Shown here piece by piece: positions 7,582-16,907 of a stretch of DNA of 64,000 bases. Source of the DNA: JAIBJN01 sp963842305 (GTDB lineage: Bacteria > Actinomycetota > Thermoleophilia > Gaiellales > Gaiellaceae); the NCBI GenBank assembly GCA_963842305.1, contig CAWJFW010000007.1, positions 147,393 to 211,392 on the forward strand, in the 5' to 3' direction. The translations under genes were made by a program, and so were the position numbers. Position 1 is the stretch's first letter. Each line of letters starts with the position of its first letter. The notes beneath the pieces were generated by a model. That model searched no databases. It had not been told where the DNA came from and saw nothing but the letters and a program-made list of their open reading frames with translations.

Positions 7582-9651
7582 ATGGCGCTGACAGATGCCC
7601 AGCGCGAGACGTTCTGGGCGCTCGCGGACGTCCTCATCCCGGAGACGGAGGCGATGCCGGCCGCAAGTCAGGCCGGCTCGGCGGAGAAGTGGCTCGACCG
7701 GGCGCTCGCCGCCCGGCCGGACCTCGAGCCCGGGCTCGCCGCGATGCTCGATGCGGCGGCGGGACGCGATCCAGATGCCGAGGCTCGACGGCTGCACGCC
7801 GATGATCCCGACGGCTTCTCGGCGCTCGCCCAGATCGCCTCGGGCGGCTACTTCATGAACCTCAAGATCCGGAAGCGGATCGGCTACCCGGGCCAGGGCA
7901 AGCGGCCGCCATTCGCCGACGAGGCCGAGTACGACCTGCGTGACGGGCTCCTCGACCCGGTCTTCGCCCGCGGGCCGATCAACACGACCGCGCCGCCGGC
8001 GCCCGACCTCCTCGAGCCGGCGGAGCCGCTTTCGTTCTCGATCTCGGGAAACGGCGACAAGGCCGACGTCCTCGTCATCGGCGCCGGCGCCGGAGGCTCG
8101 GTGGCGGCACGGCATCTGGCGGAAGCCGGCTTCAAGGTCGTCTGCCTGGAGCAGGGCGGCTGGGAGAACGCCGCCGACTACCCAGGGGACAAGCTCGAGT
8201 GGGAGCTCGTCGCCGACGCCCAGTGGAGTCCGAACCCGAACACGAGGCAGCACCCGTCCGACTATCCGCTCGAGGTCTCGCGTTCGCCGATCACGCCGGT
8301 CATGTACAACGCGGTCGGCGGAAGCACGGTGCACTTCTGCGCCCAGTGGGTTCGCCTGCGGCCCCAGGACTACAAGCTCCGGACGCTCCACGGGGTCGCC
8401 GACGACTGGCCCATCTCCTACGACGAGATGAAGCCCTACTACGAGCAGATCGACCAGGAGATGCAGATCTCCGGAATGAGCGGCGATCCCAACTATCCGT
8501 CCGGCCCGCCTCCACTCCTGCCGCCGATCCCGATCGGCCCGATCGGGCGCCGCGCGGCCGAAGGAATGAACGAGCTCAACTGGCACTGGTGGCCGGCGGC
8601 GCACGCGATCCGTTCGCAGGAGGTCGACAACCTGGCCGCATGCGAGCGCACCGGCGCCTGCATGTGGGGCTGCCCCAAGGGCGCGAAGAGCTCGACCGAC
8701 ACGACGATGTGGCCGCAGGCGCTGGCGCACGGCGCGAAGCTCGTCACGGGCGCCCGCGTCCGAGAGATCACGACGAACGGAAACGGCCTCGCCACCGGAG
8801 CGATCTACATCGATCGCGACGGAAACGAGCAGCGGCAGGAGGCGGATGTCGTGATCGCGGCGGGGAACGGCGTCGGCACCGCTCGAATGCTCCTCCTCTC
8901 GGGCGGTGACGACGGGCTCGCGAACTCCTCCGGGCTCGTCGGCAAGCGGCTGATGCTCCACCCGTACATGAGCGTCCTCGGCATCTACGAGGACGATCTC
9001 GAGAGCTGGCTCGGCCCCTGGGGCACCCAGCTCCTCTCGCTCGAGTTCGCTGACCACGACGAGTCGAGAGGGTTTCCGCTCGGCGCGCAGTGGGACGTGA
9101 TGCCGCTCGGGGGCCCCCTCTTCAGCCTCTTCCGCTACGACGACCTGCCCTTCGACGAGCGCTGGGGCGCCGCCGTTCACGACCTCACCGAGAGCACGCT
9201 GGGCCACGCCTTCGACTGGGGCGTCGGCATCGAGGACCTCCCGCACGAGTCGAACACGGTCACGCTCGATCCCGAGCTGACCGACGGCGACGGGATCCCG
9301 GCGCCGAAGATCACCTTCACGATCGACGACGAGATGCGCGCGAACCTCGACTTCCAGCTCGCCCGCGCAAAGGAGGCCCACGAGGCCGCCGGCGCCGCGA
9401 AGACGATCGTGGCCGACTGGTCGCAGTGGGGCTGGCACCTGCTCGGCACGACGAGGATGGGCGACGACCCCGCCACGTCGGTCGTCGACCGCTGGTGTGC
9501 GGCCCACGACGTGCCGAACCTCTACGTGCTCGACGGCGCGGTCTTCCCCACGTCCGGCCCGATGGCCCCGACGTCGACGATCTGTGCCAACTCGCTCCGC
9601 TGCACCGAGCGCCTGATCGAGCGCGCCCGGCTGCAGCCGGTCCCGGCGTAG
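7582..9651 (+). CDS. GMC-family oxidoreductase with N-terminal gluconate-dehydrogenase-subunit-3-like region
   Basis: A 689-residue protein. Residues 1-150 resemble the small gamma subunit of gluconate 2-dehydrogenase (MALTDAQRETFWALADVLIP start). From about 155 a Rossmann FAD motif VLVIGAGAGGSVAARHL begins a full GMC enzyme, with 'YNAVGGSTVHF', a cysteine-containing 'CERTGACMWGCPKGAK' loop (about 355), and a C-terminal 'WHLLGTTRMG' carrying the conserved catalytic His, followed by 'NLYVLDGAVFPTSGPMAPT'. The family oxidises alcohols, sugars or sterols with FAD. It is the last gene of the plus-strand operon and converges on an aldehyde dehydrogenase, which could use its product. Substrate unknown. 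Confidence 0.85.
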   Translation: MALTDAQRETFWALADVLIPETEAMPAASQAGSAEKWLDRALAARPDLEPGLAAMLDAAAGRDPDAEARRLHADDPDGFSALAQIASGGYFMNLKIRKRIGYPGQGKRPPFADEAEYDLRDGLLDPVFARGPINTTAPPAPDLLEPAEPLSFSISGNGDKADVLVIGAGAGGSVAARHLAEAGFKVVCLEQGGWENAADYPGDKLEWELVADAQWSPNPNTRQHPSDYPLEVSRSPITPVMYNAVGGSTVHFCAQWVRLRPQDYKLRTLHGVADDWPISYDEMKPYYEQIDQEMQISGMSGDPNYPSGPPPLLPPIPIGPIGRRAAEGMNELNWHWWPAAHAIRSQEVDNLAACERTGACMWGCPKGAKSSTDTTMWPQALAHGAKLVTGARVREITTNGNGLATGAIYIDRDGNEQRQEADVVIAAGNGVGTARMLLLSGGDDGLANSSGLVGKRLMLHPYMSVLGIYEDDLESWLGPWGTQLLSLEFADHDESRGFPLGAQWDVMPLGGPLFSLFRYDDLPFDERWGAAVHDLTESTLGHAFDWGVGIEDLPHESNTVTLDPELTDGDGIPAPKITFTIDDEMRANLDFQLARAKEAHEAAGAAKTIVADWSQWGWHLLGTTRMGDDPATSVVDRWCAAHDVPNLYVLDGAVFPTSGPMAPTSTICANSLRCTERLIERARLQPVPA

Positions 9652-9657
9652 CCGATC

Positions 9658-11094
9658 TCAGTCGCCCAGGTCGAACGTGATCTGCTTCGTCTCCGTCAGC
9701 GCGTCCAGGATCCACCCGGCGAGCTCACGGCCCGCTCCCGACTTCTTGGCGCCGCCGAACGGAGCCAGCTGGTCCCAGTAGTTCGTCGTCTCGTTGATGT
9801 GGACCGTGCCGTGGCGGAGCTCCTCGGCAGCCTGCCACGCGTCGTGGAGGGAACGGGTGAAGACTGAGGCGGTCAGGCCGTAGTCGGTCTCGTTGGCGAT
9901 CTCGAGCGCCTCGTCGAGCGACGCGAAGGTCATGATCGGCGCCACGGGCCCGAACGTCTCCTCCTTGGCGATCCGCATCTCGCTCGTCACGCCGTCGACG
10001 ATGGTGGCCTCGTGGAACTGGCCCTCGTGACCGCCGCCGAGAACGATCCGCGCCCCCTTGTCGACCGCGTCGTCGAGGTGCTCGCGCGTCCGCGCGAGGA
10101 CCTCGGGCGTGCAGAGCGGGCCCATGTCCGTCTCCTCCTCGAGCGGGTCGCCCACGCGGAGCGCCCTCGTCCGCTCGGAGAGGGCATCGAGGAACGCGTC
10201 CTTCACGGACTCGTGGACGAGGATGCGCTCGGCGGCCGTGCAGCACTGACCGGCGAGGTAGAAGCACCCCACGATCGCGGCATCGGCGGCCTTCTCCAGG
10301 TTGGCGTCCGCGAGGACGATCTGCGGCCCGTTACCGCCGAGCTCGAGCACGCGGCTCTTGAGCGCCGCGTCGCGGGCGACCTGCTCGCCCGTGTGCGAGG
10401 AGCCGGTGAAGACGACCGCCCCGACGTCCGGATGGCGCACCAGCGTCGAACCGACGTCGCCGCGGCCGTGGACGACATTCAACGTCCCGGGCGGGAAGCC
10501 GGCGTCGTGGATCACCTCGGCGAACATGTTCGCGCAGAGCGGGGCGTGCTCCGACGGCTTCCAGACGGCCGTGCAACCGATCGCGAGCCCGTAGACGATC
10601 GGGATCCCGGCGATATCGACGGGGAAGTTCCACGGGCTGACGGCCGCGACTACGCCGATCGGCTCCTGGACGACGACGATCCGCTTGTCGTTCGTCCGCT
10701 CCTGCGTCGAGGGGAGGACCTTCCCGGCGTAGCGGAGGACGTCCTCCGACGCGCGGCGGAAGTGGTCGGCCGTGTACTCGACCATCTCCTCGCGCGACTC
10801 CCGGATCGTCTTCCCGACCTCGCGCGTGATCATCTCCGCGATCTCGTCGGAGCGTTCCATGCAGATCGAGAACGCCGCCCGGCAGAACTCGACGCGCTCG
10901 AGCAGCGAGACCTTGCGCCAGGTTCGGAACGCCTCCGTGGCCGCGGCGACCGCGGCTTCGACCTGTTCGGGAGAGGAGGCGCCGACCGCCCCCAGGCGCT
11001 CGCCCGTCGCGGGGCTCGTGACCTCGATCTCGTCCCCCTCGCCGGGGATCCACTCGCCCCCGATGTAGGCGTCCTGTCGGATCGCAACGGCCAT
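9658..11094 (-). CDS. NAD(P)-dependent aldehyde dehydrogenase
   Basis: A 478-residue ALDH. The start at 11094 (MAVAIRQDAYIGGEWIPG) is preferred over the longer ORF because AAGGAGAGTG lies just before the ATG. Visible signatures are 'VVAAVSPWNFPVDIAGI' (N of the oxyanion hole), 'FTGSSHTGEQVA', the general base Glu in 'LELGGNGPQIV' (about 245) and the nucleophile Cys in 'GQCCTAAERI' (about 280). It oxidises an aldehyde to the acid; position next to GMC and LLM oxidoreductases suggests a partner in the same route, on a separate transcript. TAGACC sits just upstream of the ribosome-binding site and may be its -10. Confidence 0.9.
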   Translation of the reverse strand: MAVAIRQDAYIGGEWIPGEGDEIEVTSPATGERLGAVGASSPEQVEAAVAAATEAFRTWRKVSLLERVEFCRAAFSICMERSDEIAEMITREVGKTIRESREEMVEYTADHFRRASEDVLRYAGKVLPSTQERTNDKRIVVVQEPIGVVAAVSPWNFPVDIAGIPIVYGLAIGCTAVWKPSEHAPLCANMFAEVIHDAGFPPGTLNVVHGRGDVGSTLVRHPDVGAVVFTGSSHTGEQVARDAALKSRVLELGGNGPQIVLADANLEKAADAAIVGCFYLAGQCCTAAERILVHESVKDAFLDALSERTRALRVGDPLEEETDMGPLCTPEVLARTREHLDDAVDKGARIVLGGGHEGQFHEATIVDGVTSEMRIAKEETFGPVAPIMTFASLDEALEIANETDYGLTASVFTRSLHDAWQAAEELRHGTVHINETTNYWDQLAPFGGAKKSGAGRELAGWILDALTETKQITFDLGD

Positions 11095-11295
11095 CACACT
11101 CTCCTTCGGTCTAGGTCGACCACAGTCTCGCATGCTCCCTTTGACCATTGAAGTCGAAACCGCCGAGTGTTAACGTCGCCCATCCCATGACGGCGAACTG
11201 CCGACTGCGGCGATTAACGCATTTGACGGGGCAGTCCGACGCGCTCACTAGAGTCGCGGGCCGGCTGGGGCGTCTCTCGATCCAGAGGAGGGTGC

Positions 11296-12912
11296 ATGGC
11301 TGAAGTTGCAGTAGACGAACGACGTCTCCTCAAGACGATTCGCTGGTGGGACGGCTTCGTCATCGGGCTCGCCAATCCGGGCTTTCTGCTGATCGGCCTC
11401 TGGGGCTCGATCATCGCGCTCGGCGGCCAGGTGGCGATCATCCTTTGGATCATTTCGGCGTGCATCGGCGCGCTCCAGGCCTACATCTACTGCGAGCCCG
11501 CCGCCATGTTCCCCGACAAGCCGGGAGGCCTGTCGGTCTACGCGCGAGAGGGCTGGCGCAAGCACTTCTCCTTCGCGGGCCCGATCGCGGTGTTCGGCTA
11601 CTGGTTCGCGTGGTCGAGCGTGCTCGCGATCTACGGGAGCCTGATCGGGTACCTGCTGATCGCCGAGTTCGCAGGCGATGGATACTTCGCGACGACGACC
11701 TGGAGCCCGCCGATCATCCAGCCGCTCGGGTGGGCGCAGCTGATCGGAGTCATGTGCATCGTGCTCTGCTGGGTCTTCAACATCCGCGGCATGCGACCCG
11801 CCGTCGGGCTCAGCTACGTCGTCGGGGCCCTGATGATCATCCCGATCCTCGTGATCGCCATCGGCGGCTTCGTCACCGGCGACTTCGCGAATCACGAGAT
11901 CAACTCGAACTTCGTCGCCGCGAACGTCGAGTTCTACGGCGATTCCGCGACGTTCTTCAACCAGTTCGTGATGATCATGGTCTGGCTGTACATCCTGGGC
12001 TGGTCGACCTACGGGCCCGAGGCCGGGGCGACGTTCGCGCCCGAGTACAAGGACACGGCCAACGACACCCGCAAGGCCCTGGCCTCGGTGGGTGCGCTCA
12101 ACGTCGTCCTCTCGATCATGCTCCCGATCGTCGTCCTCGGGACGATCGGCTACGGTGGCCTCTTCAACGACCTGACGGGCGTCGTCTGGCTGACCGATGT
12201 CGTCAACTCGATCGCGGGCGACACGTTCGGGAAGTTCCTCGTCGTCAGTATCTGCGCGGGCCTGCTGCTCTCGATGAACACGGCGACGATGGACGGATCT
12301 CGGGCGCTCTACGCGCTCTCCGAGGAGAAGATGACGATCAAGCAGCTCGGCGTCCTGAACAGGCGCAACGTGCCAGGCCGAGCGATGACGGTCGACATGC
12401 TCCTGAACATCTTCCTGCTCCTCTACTTCCAGAACATCTACTTCATCCTCGCAGCGGGCAATCTCGGGTACATGCTTTCGCACGTGATCGCATTGTCCGG
12501 GGTGCTGCTGTTGCGCAGGGACCGCCCGAACTGGCCACGCCCGATCAAGCTCGGGAAAGCGTGGATGTGGATGGCGGGCTTGTTCTGCGCCCTGAACTCG
12601 TTCTTCATCATCTTCGGGCTGTACGGGCTGAAGTACACCGGGTACGGCTTCGACTATCTGAGCGACGAGTACGCCGCGTTCCTCGCAGGAACGGGGCCGG
12701 TGCCCAGCCCGACGGCGAGGGTCCCGGAGATCGTGGCGGTCGGCCTCGGAGTGCTGCTGGCCGGCGTCCTCGGCTACATCATCGCCCAGAAGCAGTGGGG
12801 CAAGTCGGTCCACTGGACCGACCCGAGCGACGAGCAGCCGACGCAGGAGGCGCTCGACGGCGCCGCCGCCGCCGGCCGCCCCACGACCGCAGCCCCGGCT
12901 ACCGCTCGCTAA
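11296..12912 (+). CDS. APC-superfamily amino acid/amine permease
   Basis: A 538-residue membrane protein with about twelve hydrophobic segments, starting after 'RTIRWWDGFVIGLANPGFLL', a helix-1 region with the small-residue substrate-binding patch of APC transporters. The later 'SMNTATMDGSRALYALSEEKMTIKQLGVLNRRNVP' is the classic APC cytoplasmic loop. It imports amino acids or related amines. The ATG has AGAGGAGGG upstream. A TTGACG and a TAGAGT occur upstream with non-ideal (20 nt) spacing. It ends at a strong hairpin at 12934. The surroundings suggest an amine-type substrate. Confidence 0.85.
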   Translation: MAEVAVDERRLLKTIRWWDGFVIGLANPGFLLIGLWGSIIALGGQVAIILWIISACIGALQAYIYCEPAAMFPDKPGGLSVYAREGWRKHFSFAGPIAVFGYWFAWSSVLAIYGSLIGYLLIAEFAGDGYFATTTWSPPIIQPLGWAQLIGVMCIVLCWVFNIRGMRPAVGLSYVVGALMIIPILVIAIGGFVTGDFANHEINSNFVAANVEFYGDSATFFNQFVMIMVWLYILGWSTYGPEAGATFAPEYKDTANDTRKALASVGALNVVLSIMLPIVVLGTIGYGGLFNDLTGVVWLTDVVNSIAGDTFGKFLVVSICAGLLLSMNTATMDGSRALYALSEEKMTIKQLGVLNRRNVPGRAMTVDMLLNIFLLLYFQNIYFILAAGNLGYMLSHVIALSGVLLLRRDRPNWPRPIKLGKAWMWMAGLFCALNSFFIIFGLYGLKYTGYGFDYLSDEYAAFLAGTGPVPSPTARVPEIVAVGLGVLLAGVLGYIIAQKQWGKSVHWTDPSDEQPTQEALDGAAAAGRPTTAAPATAR

Positions 12913-12933
12913 GAAGTCTCACCAGGCTCGACA

Positions 12934-12966
12934 CGAGGGGCGGGGGCAACCCGCCCCTCGTCGTTT
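12934..12966 (+). terminator. Rho-independent terminator after the permease gene
   Basis: The arms CGAGGGGCGGG and its exact reverse complement (11 bp) enclose the 5-nt loop GGCAA, followed within 2 nt by a short T run (TCGTTT). It lies 21 nt after the permease stop and just before a TAGAAT element that seems to serve the next gene. Confidence 0.75.
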
Positions 12967-12972
12967 CGGGTC

Positions 12973-12978
12973 TAGAAT
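12973..12978 (+). promoter_or_regulatory. Putative -10 element TAGAAT for the small membrane protein/Usp pair
   Basis: TAGAAT lies 15 nt upstream of the GTG at 12994 with GGAGGAG in between, and directly downstream of the permease terminator. No convincing -35 is visible because the hairpin occupies that position. Confidence 0.4.
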
Positions 12979-12993
12979 CGGGAGGAGAGTCGC

Positions 12994-13350
12994 GTGGCCA
13001 TTCCGATCACCGTTCGATGTGAGTGCGGCGAGACCCACTCGGCAAAGCTCGGGGACGTCGTCGAGTGCACGTGCGGGCGCCGCTACGACACCTCGGAGAT
13101 CCCCGAGAACACCTACCCTCAGATCCGGGAGCACCAGGCGAAAGCGAGGCTCTACGTGCGGGTCGGCGCCGTCTTCATCATCGCCGTCGGCCTGATCGCC
13201 TTCTTCCTCTGGGGCATCTACGCGGCGGCAGTCACGGTGCCCATCGCCGGCATGCTCTGGTTCTGGTACATCCGCCGCTGGTTCATGCGCAGGTTCGTGC
13301 CCTCGCCCGGGGAGCTCCCCACACTCGAGCTGGAGGCGTCGAAGGAGTGA
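12994..13350 (+). CDS. Small zinc-ribbon-like membrane protein
   Basis: A 118-residue protein. The N-terminus has three cysteines arranged as VRCECGETHSAKLGDVVECTCGRRYD, like a compact zinc ribbon, followed by two adjacent hydrophobic helices (about residues 55-95) and a basic WYIRRWFMRRF stretch. The GTG start is preceded by GGAGGAG. Its stop overlaps the GTG of a universal-stress protein gene, so the two are coupled. I do not recognise a specific family; a membrane-anchored sensor or scaffold is possible. Confidence 0.75.
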   Translation: MAIPITVRCECGETHSAKLGDVVECTCGRRYDTSEIPENTYPQIREHQAKARLYVRVGAVFIIAVGLIAFFLWGIYAAAVTVPIAGMLWFWYIRRWFMRRFVPSPGELPTLELEASKE

Positions 13351-13817
13351 CACAGGGGACGCTCGACCGGGTGGCACCGCCACCTCCGGTCACGGTCGGG
13401 CGGCGCGTGCGGCCGGTGATGCTGTTGACGCTGAACGTCGAGCTCGAGGAGCCGGCGATCGTGTTCGCGCTCGAGACGGCGGCCCAGACCGGCGCCGAGC
13501 TCTACATCTGCGACGCCATTCCGCTCGAGTACCGAAACTACGTCGGGCACGTGGCACGGCAGTACGCCGAGCAGATGAACCGCAAGCATCTCGACGCCGT
13601 CGCGAACAGGGCGCGCAAGCTCGGCGTCACGACGACGCAGCTCGCCTTCCACAATCCGCGGCCTGTGAAGACGGCGCTCGAGGTCGCCCGCACCGAGCAG
13701 GTCGGCCTGCTCGTCTTCGGGGCCGACCGGAAGGAGCTCGGAAAGCGCTCCTTCCGCAAGGCCGTCAAGCGGATCCGCGACAACCCACCCTGTCTGGTCT
13801 GGGTCGGCGAGGACTGA
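13347..13817 (+). CDS. Universal stress protein (UspA-like)
   Basis: A 156-residue protein with the Usp alpha/beta fold: 'PVMLLTLNVELEEPAIVFALETAAQTGAELYICDAIPL' at the N-terminus, then 'GLLVFGADRKELGKRSFRKAVKRI' and a last strand 'CLVWVGED'. The usual ATP loop G-2x-G-9x-G(S/T) is not intact, so nucleotide binding is doubtful. The start is the GTG in a GTGA overlap with the upstream membrane protein; the longer ORF is not needed. Probably a partner of the membrane protein. Confidence 0.7.
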   Translation: MTQGTLDRVAPPPPVTVGRRVRPVMLLTLNVELEEPAIVFALETAAQTGAELYICDAIPLEYRNYVGHVARQYAEQMNRKHLDAVANRARKLGVTTTQLAFHNPRPVKTALEVARTEQVGLLVFGADRKELGKRSFRKAVKRIRDNPPCLVWVGED

Positions 13818-13910
13818 GGGCCCGCTCGTGACGGGTGCGGCTTGCCGCCTGCCGCGAGCGCTGTGAGAATGCCGGTTCCCAGGTTCTGCCCCTGAAGGAG
13901 GTATCGCGAG

Positions 13911-16031
13911 ATGGCGCGCGACCCCAAGCACGACATCCTCTTCGAGCCCATCCAGATCGGCCCGAAGAGGATGAAGAACCGCTTCTACCAGATCCCGCAC
14001 TGCAACGGCTTCGGCTCGGAGAAGCCCCTGAGCCAGGCGCACTTCCGCGCCATGAAGGCCGAGGGCGGCTATGCGGCCGTCTGCACCGAGTACTGCTCGA
14101 TCCATCCCGAGAGCGACGACACGCACCGAGTGTCCGCGCGCCTCTGGGACGACGACGACATCAAGAATCTCTCGCTCATGTGTGACATGCTCCACGAGCA
14201 CGGGGCGCTTGCGGCGGCCGAGCTCTGGTACGGCGGCCCGCACGCGCCGTGCATGGAAACACGCTGCGTCCCGCGTGCCCCGTCGCAGATCCCGAGCGAC
14301 TTCGAGCACCTGACGTACCCGAAGGAGATGGACAAGGACGACATCCGCACGGTCCAGGGCTTCTACGTCGACGCCGCGAAGCGGGCGCGCGAGGCAGGCT
14401 TCGACATCGTCTACGTCTACGGCTCGCACTCCTATCTGCCGCAGCAGTTCCTGACGCCGTACTACAACCGGCGCACGGACGAGTACGGCGGCTCGTTCGA
14501 GAACCGTGCGCGTTTCTGGCGCGAGACGATCGAGCAGGTGCGGGAGGCCGTCGGCGACGACTGCGCCATCGCCGTTCGCATGTCCACCGACATGTTCATG
14601 GGCGAGGCGGGTACACAGCTCGAACGGGACTGCCTCCCCTTCGTCGAGCTCTGCGACGAGATCGTCGACGTCTGGGACATCAACGTCTCCGGCATCGCCG
14701 AGTGGGGCGAGGACGCGACCCCGTCGCGCTTCTACGAGTCGGGCCGCCTGCTGCCGTGGCAGAAGGCGGTCAAGGACGTCGCCAAGAAGCCCGTTCTCGG
14801 CGTCGGCCGCTTCACGAACCCCGACCTCATGGTGGAGGCGATCGAGTCCGGCTCGCTCGACATCATCGCCACCTGCCGCCCGTCCATCTCCGACCCCTGG
14901 CTCCCGCGCAAGATCGACGAGGGGCGCCTGGACGACATCCGTGAGTGCATCGGCTGCAACATCTGCATCTCGCGGTGGGAAATCGGCGGCCCCCCGCTCA
15001 TCTGCACCCAGAACGCCACCGCGGGCGAGGAGTACCGCCGCGGCTGGCACCCGGAGAAGTTCGAGGAAGCCAAGAACGCGGACAACGACGTCCTCGTCGT
15101 GGGAGCCGGGCCGGCAGGGATGGAGTGCGCGATGGTGCTCGGTAAGCGCGGCATGCGCCGCGTCCACCTGGTCGAGGCCGGCGACGATATGGGCGGCGGG
15201 ATGCGCTGGATCCCGCAGCTGCCCGGCCTGGGCGAGTGGGCCCGCGTCGTCAACTACCGCAAGATCCAGATCGACAAGCTCAAGAACGTCGAGTTCATCC
15301 CCAACACGACGCTCGACGCGGCGGGCGTCCGGGACTACGGCGCCGAGATCGTTGTCATCGCGACCGGCGCGTACTGGGCAACGGACGGCCTCAACGGCTG
15401 CACGCACGACACGATTCCAGGCGCTGACGCGAGCCTTCCATGGCAGCTAACGCCCGAGCAGATCATGTTCGAGGGCAAGGAGGTGCCGGGCGAGACCGTC
15501 ACCATCCTCGACAACGACGGCTACTACATGGGCGTCTCCCTCGCGGAGAAGCTTGCCCGGGACGGCAAGAAAGTCAGGCTGATGACGCATCTCGGCCACA
15601 TCGCGCCGTACATGCACTTCACCCTCGAGGCACCGAACCAGCACCGAATCCTGCACAAGCTCGGTGTCGAGATCGTCACGTACCACATGCCGACAAAGTT
15701 CGAGGAGGGCCGCGTGCTCGCGAGCCACGTCTACGACGACGAAGGCCACGAGCACGAGTTCGCAGCCGACGCGGTCGTGCTCGTGACTCAGCGCCGCTCG
15801 AACGAGGCGCTCTACCGCGAGCTGAAGGACTCGGTGGGTATCGACGCCCTCGAGGGCGAAGGCATCACCGGCTTCTACCGGATCGGGGACTGCGAGGCGC
15901 CGCGGCTCACGGCCGACGCCGTCTTCTCGGGCCACCGGCTGGCGCGCGAGATCGACACGGACAACCCGGAGGTGCCGCTCCCGTTCAAGCGCGAGCGGCG
16001 TGTGGTCGAGCGCGAAGCCGTCCTCGCGTAG
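13911..16031 (+). CDS. tmd: Trimethylamine dehydrogenase-like FMN/4Fe-4S oxidoreductase
   Basis: A 706-residue three-part enzyme: an old-yellow-enzyme barrel (1-370), then FAD/NAD-fold domains starting with LVVGAGPAGMECAMVLG. It closely resembles Methylophilus TMADH. Cys31 (PHC) matches the Cys that holds 6-S-cysteinyl-FMN. Tyr61, Trp265 and Trp356 match the aromatic bowl that binds the ammonium substrate. Tyr170, His173 and Asp268 match the catalytic triad. Cys346, Cys349, Cys352 and Cys365 match the 4Fe-4S ligands. The predicted reaction is oxidative N-demethylation to formaldehyde with ETF as acceptor, and the ETF genes follow 3 nt downstream. The Tyr at 61 favours a tertiary amine over dimethylamine. 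Dimethylglycine-type substrates (DgcA) remain possible. AGGAGG precedes the ATG. Confidence 0.88.
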   Translation: MARDPKHDILFEPIQIGPKRMKNRFYQIPHCNGFGSEKPLSQAHFRAMKAEGGYAAVCTEYCSIHPESDDTHRVSARLWDDDDIKNLSLMCDMLHEHGALAAAELWYGGPHAPCMETRCVPRAPSQIPSDFEHLTYPKEMDKDDIRTVQGFYVDAAKRAREAGFDIVYVYGSHSYLPQQFLTPYYNRRTDEYGGSFENRARFWRETIEQVREAVGDDCAIAVRMSTDMFMGEAGTQLERDCLPFVELCDEIVDVWDINVSGIAEWGEDATPSRFYESGRLLPWQKAVKDVAKKPVLGVGRFTNPDLMVEAIESGSLDIIATCRPSISDPWLPRKIDEGRLDDIRECIGCNICISRWEIGGPPLICTQNATAGEEYRRGWHPEKFEEAKNADNDVLVVGAGPAGMECAMVLGKRGMRRVHLVEAGDDMGGGMRWIPQLPGLGEWARVVNYRKIQIDKLKNVEFIPNTTLDAAGVRDYGAEIVVIATGAYWATDGLNGCTHDTIPGADASLPWQLTPEQIMFEGKEVPGETVTILDNDGYYMGVSLAEKLARDGKKVRLMTHLGHIAPYMHFTLEAPNQHRILHKLGVEIVTYHMPTKFEEGRVLASHVYDDEGHEHEFAADAVVLVTQRRSNEALYRELKDSVGIDALEGEGITGFYRIGDCEAPRLTADAVFSGHRLAREIDTDNPEVPLPFKRERRVVEREAVLA

Positions 16032-16034
16032 CTC

Positions 16035-16796
16035 ATGAAGGTCATCGTCTGCGTCAAGCAGGTCGGGTCGCTGGGAGACGAGGTCGAGTTCACGGACGAC
16101 GAGCGCGACGTCGACCCCGACTACCTTGACTACGCGCTCAACGAGTGGGACTCGTATGCGACCGAGGAGGCGCTGCGCGTCCGCGACGCGGCGGGCGAGG
16201 GCGAGGTGGTGGCCGTCACGGTGGGCAACGAGGACGCCGAGGACGCCATGCGCCGATCGCTCGCCATGGGCGCCGACCGGGGCATCCGCGTCTGGTCGGA
16301 CGAGCTGAGCGGGGCCGATCCGATCACGGTCGCGCGAGCCCTCGCCGAGGTCGTGCGCGCCGAGAGCCCAGACCTCGTTTTCTGCGGCGTCCAATCGAGC
16401 GACGCCGTGCAGGCCGCGACCGGCACCGCTCTCGCGGAGCTGCTCGACCTGCCGCGGGTCGCGGTCGTCACGAAGCTCGAGCTGGGCAACGGGACCGCGA
16501 CCGCCCACCGTGAGCTCGAAGGCGGGCTCTTGGACGTCGTCGAGGTGGACACGCCGGCCGTGTTGACGATCCAGACGGGGATCAACGAGCCCCGATACGC
16601 GACGCTCCGGGCGATCAAGCAGGCCGAGGAGAAGGAGATCGAGGTGCGCGAGCCCGGCGACCTGGGGATGCCCGCCGCCCATGTGCGGCGGATGTTCGTG
16701 CCGCCGAAGGGCGAGGGGGCCGAGATCATCTCCGGCGACCCGGCCGCGATCGCGGGCCGGATCAAGGAGATCGTGGACGAACGGATGAAGGCATGA
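16035..16796 (+). CDS. etfB: Electron transfer flavoprotein beta subunit
   Basis: A 253-residue EtfB. It starts MKVIVCVKQV, has the AMP-binding region 'AVTVGNEDAEDAMRRSLAMGADRGI' and 'DLVFCGVQSSDAVQAATGTALAELLDLP', and ends with the 'EPRYATLRAIKQAEEKEI' signature. It forms the ETF heterodimer with the product of the gene at 16927. Starting 3 nt after the TMADH-like gene, it is its probable electron acceptor. Unusually, a 130-nt gap with secondary structure separates it from etfA. Confidence 0.93.
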   Translation: MKVIVCVKQVGSLGDEVEFTDDERDVDPDYLDYALNEWDSYATEEALRVRDAAGEGEVVAVTVGNEDAEDAMRRSLAMGADRGIRVWSDELSGADPITVARALAEVVRAESPDLVFCGVQSSDAVQAATGTALAELLDLPRVAVVTKLELGNGTATAHRELEGGLLDVVEVDTPAVLTIQTGINEPRYATLRAIKQAEEKEIEVREPGDLGMPAAHVRRMFVPPKGEGAEIISGDPAAIAGRIKEIVDERMKA

Positions 16797-16821
16797 ACGT
16801 CGCGCGCGTAACGCTCGCTCC

Positions 16822-16848
16822 CGTGGGGGAAACCTGGTTTCCCCCACG
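16822..16848 (+). terminator. Strong hairpin between etfB and etfA (possible attenuator/terminator)
   Basis: The arms CGTGGGGGAAA and its exact reverse complement (11 bp) flank the 5-nt loop CCTGG. A weaker hairpin (GGAACC, loop TCCC, GGTTCC) follows at 16873-16888. No T-tract follows, so it could be a partial terminator, a processing site or an mRNA stabiliser that sets a different level for the downstream genes. Confidence 0.5.
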
Positions 16849-16907
16849 AGCCCCCTTCCTTGATGCAGTGAAGGAACCTCCCGGTTCCCTCACACACCCT
16901 CCCCGCC

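Noticed and set aside
7576..9507. 643-residue minus-strand open frame
   Set aside because: Antisense to the GMC oxidoreductase, without hydrophobic core pattern or motif.
11223..11252. TTGACG ... TAGAGT as the permease promoter
   Set aside because: The spacing is about 20 nt, longer than usual. Kept only as a weak possibility in the permease entry.
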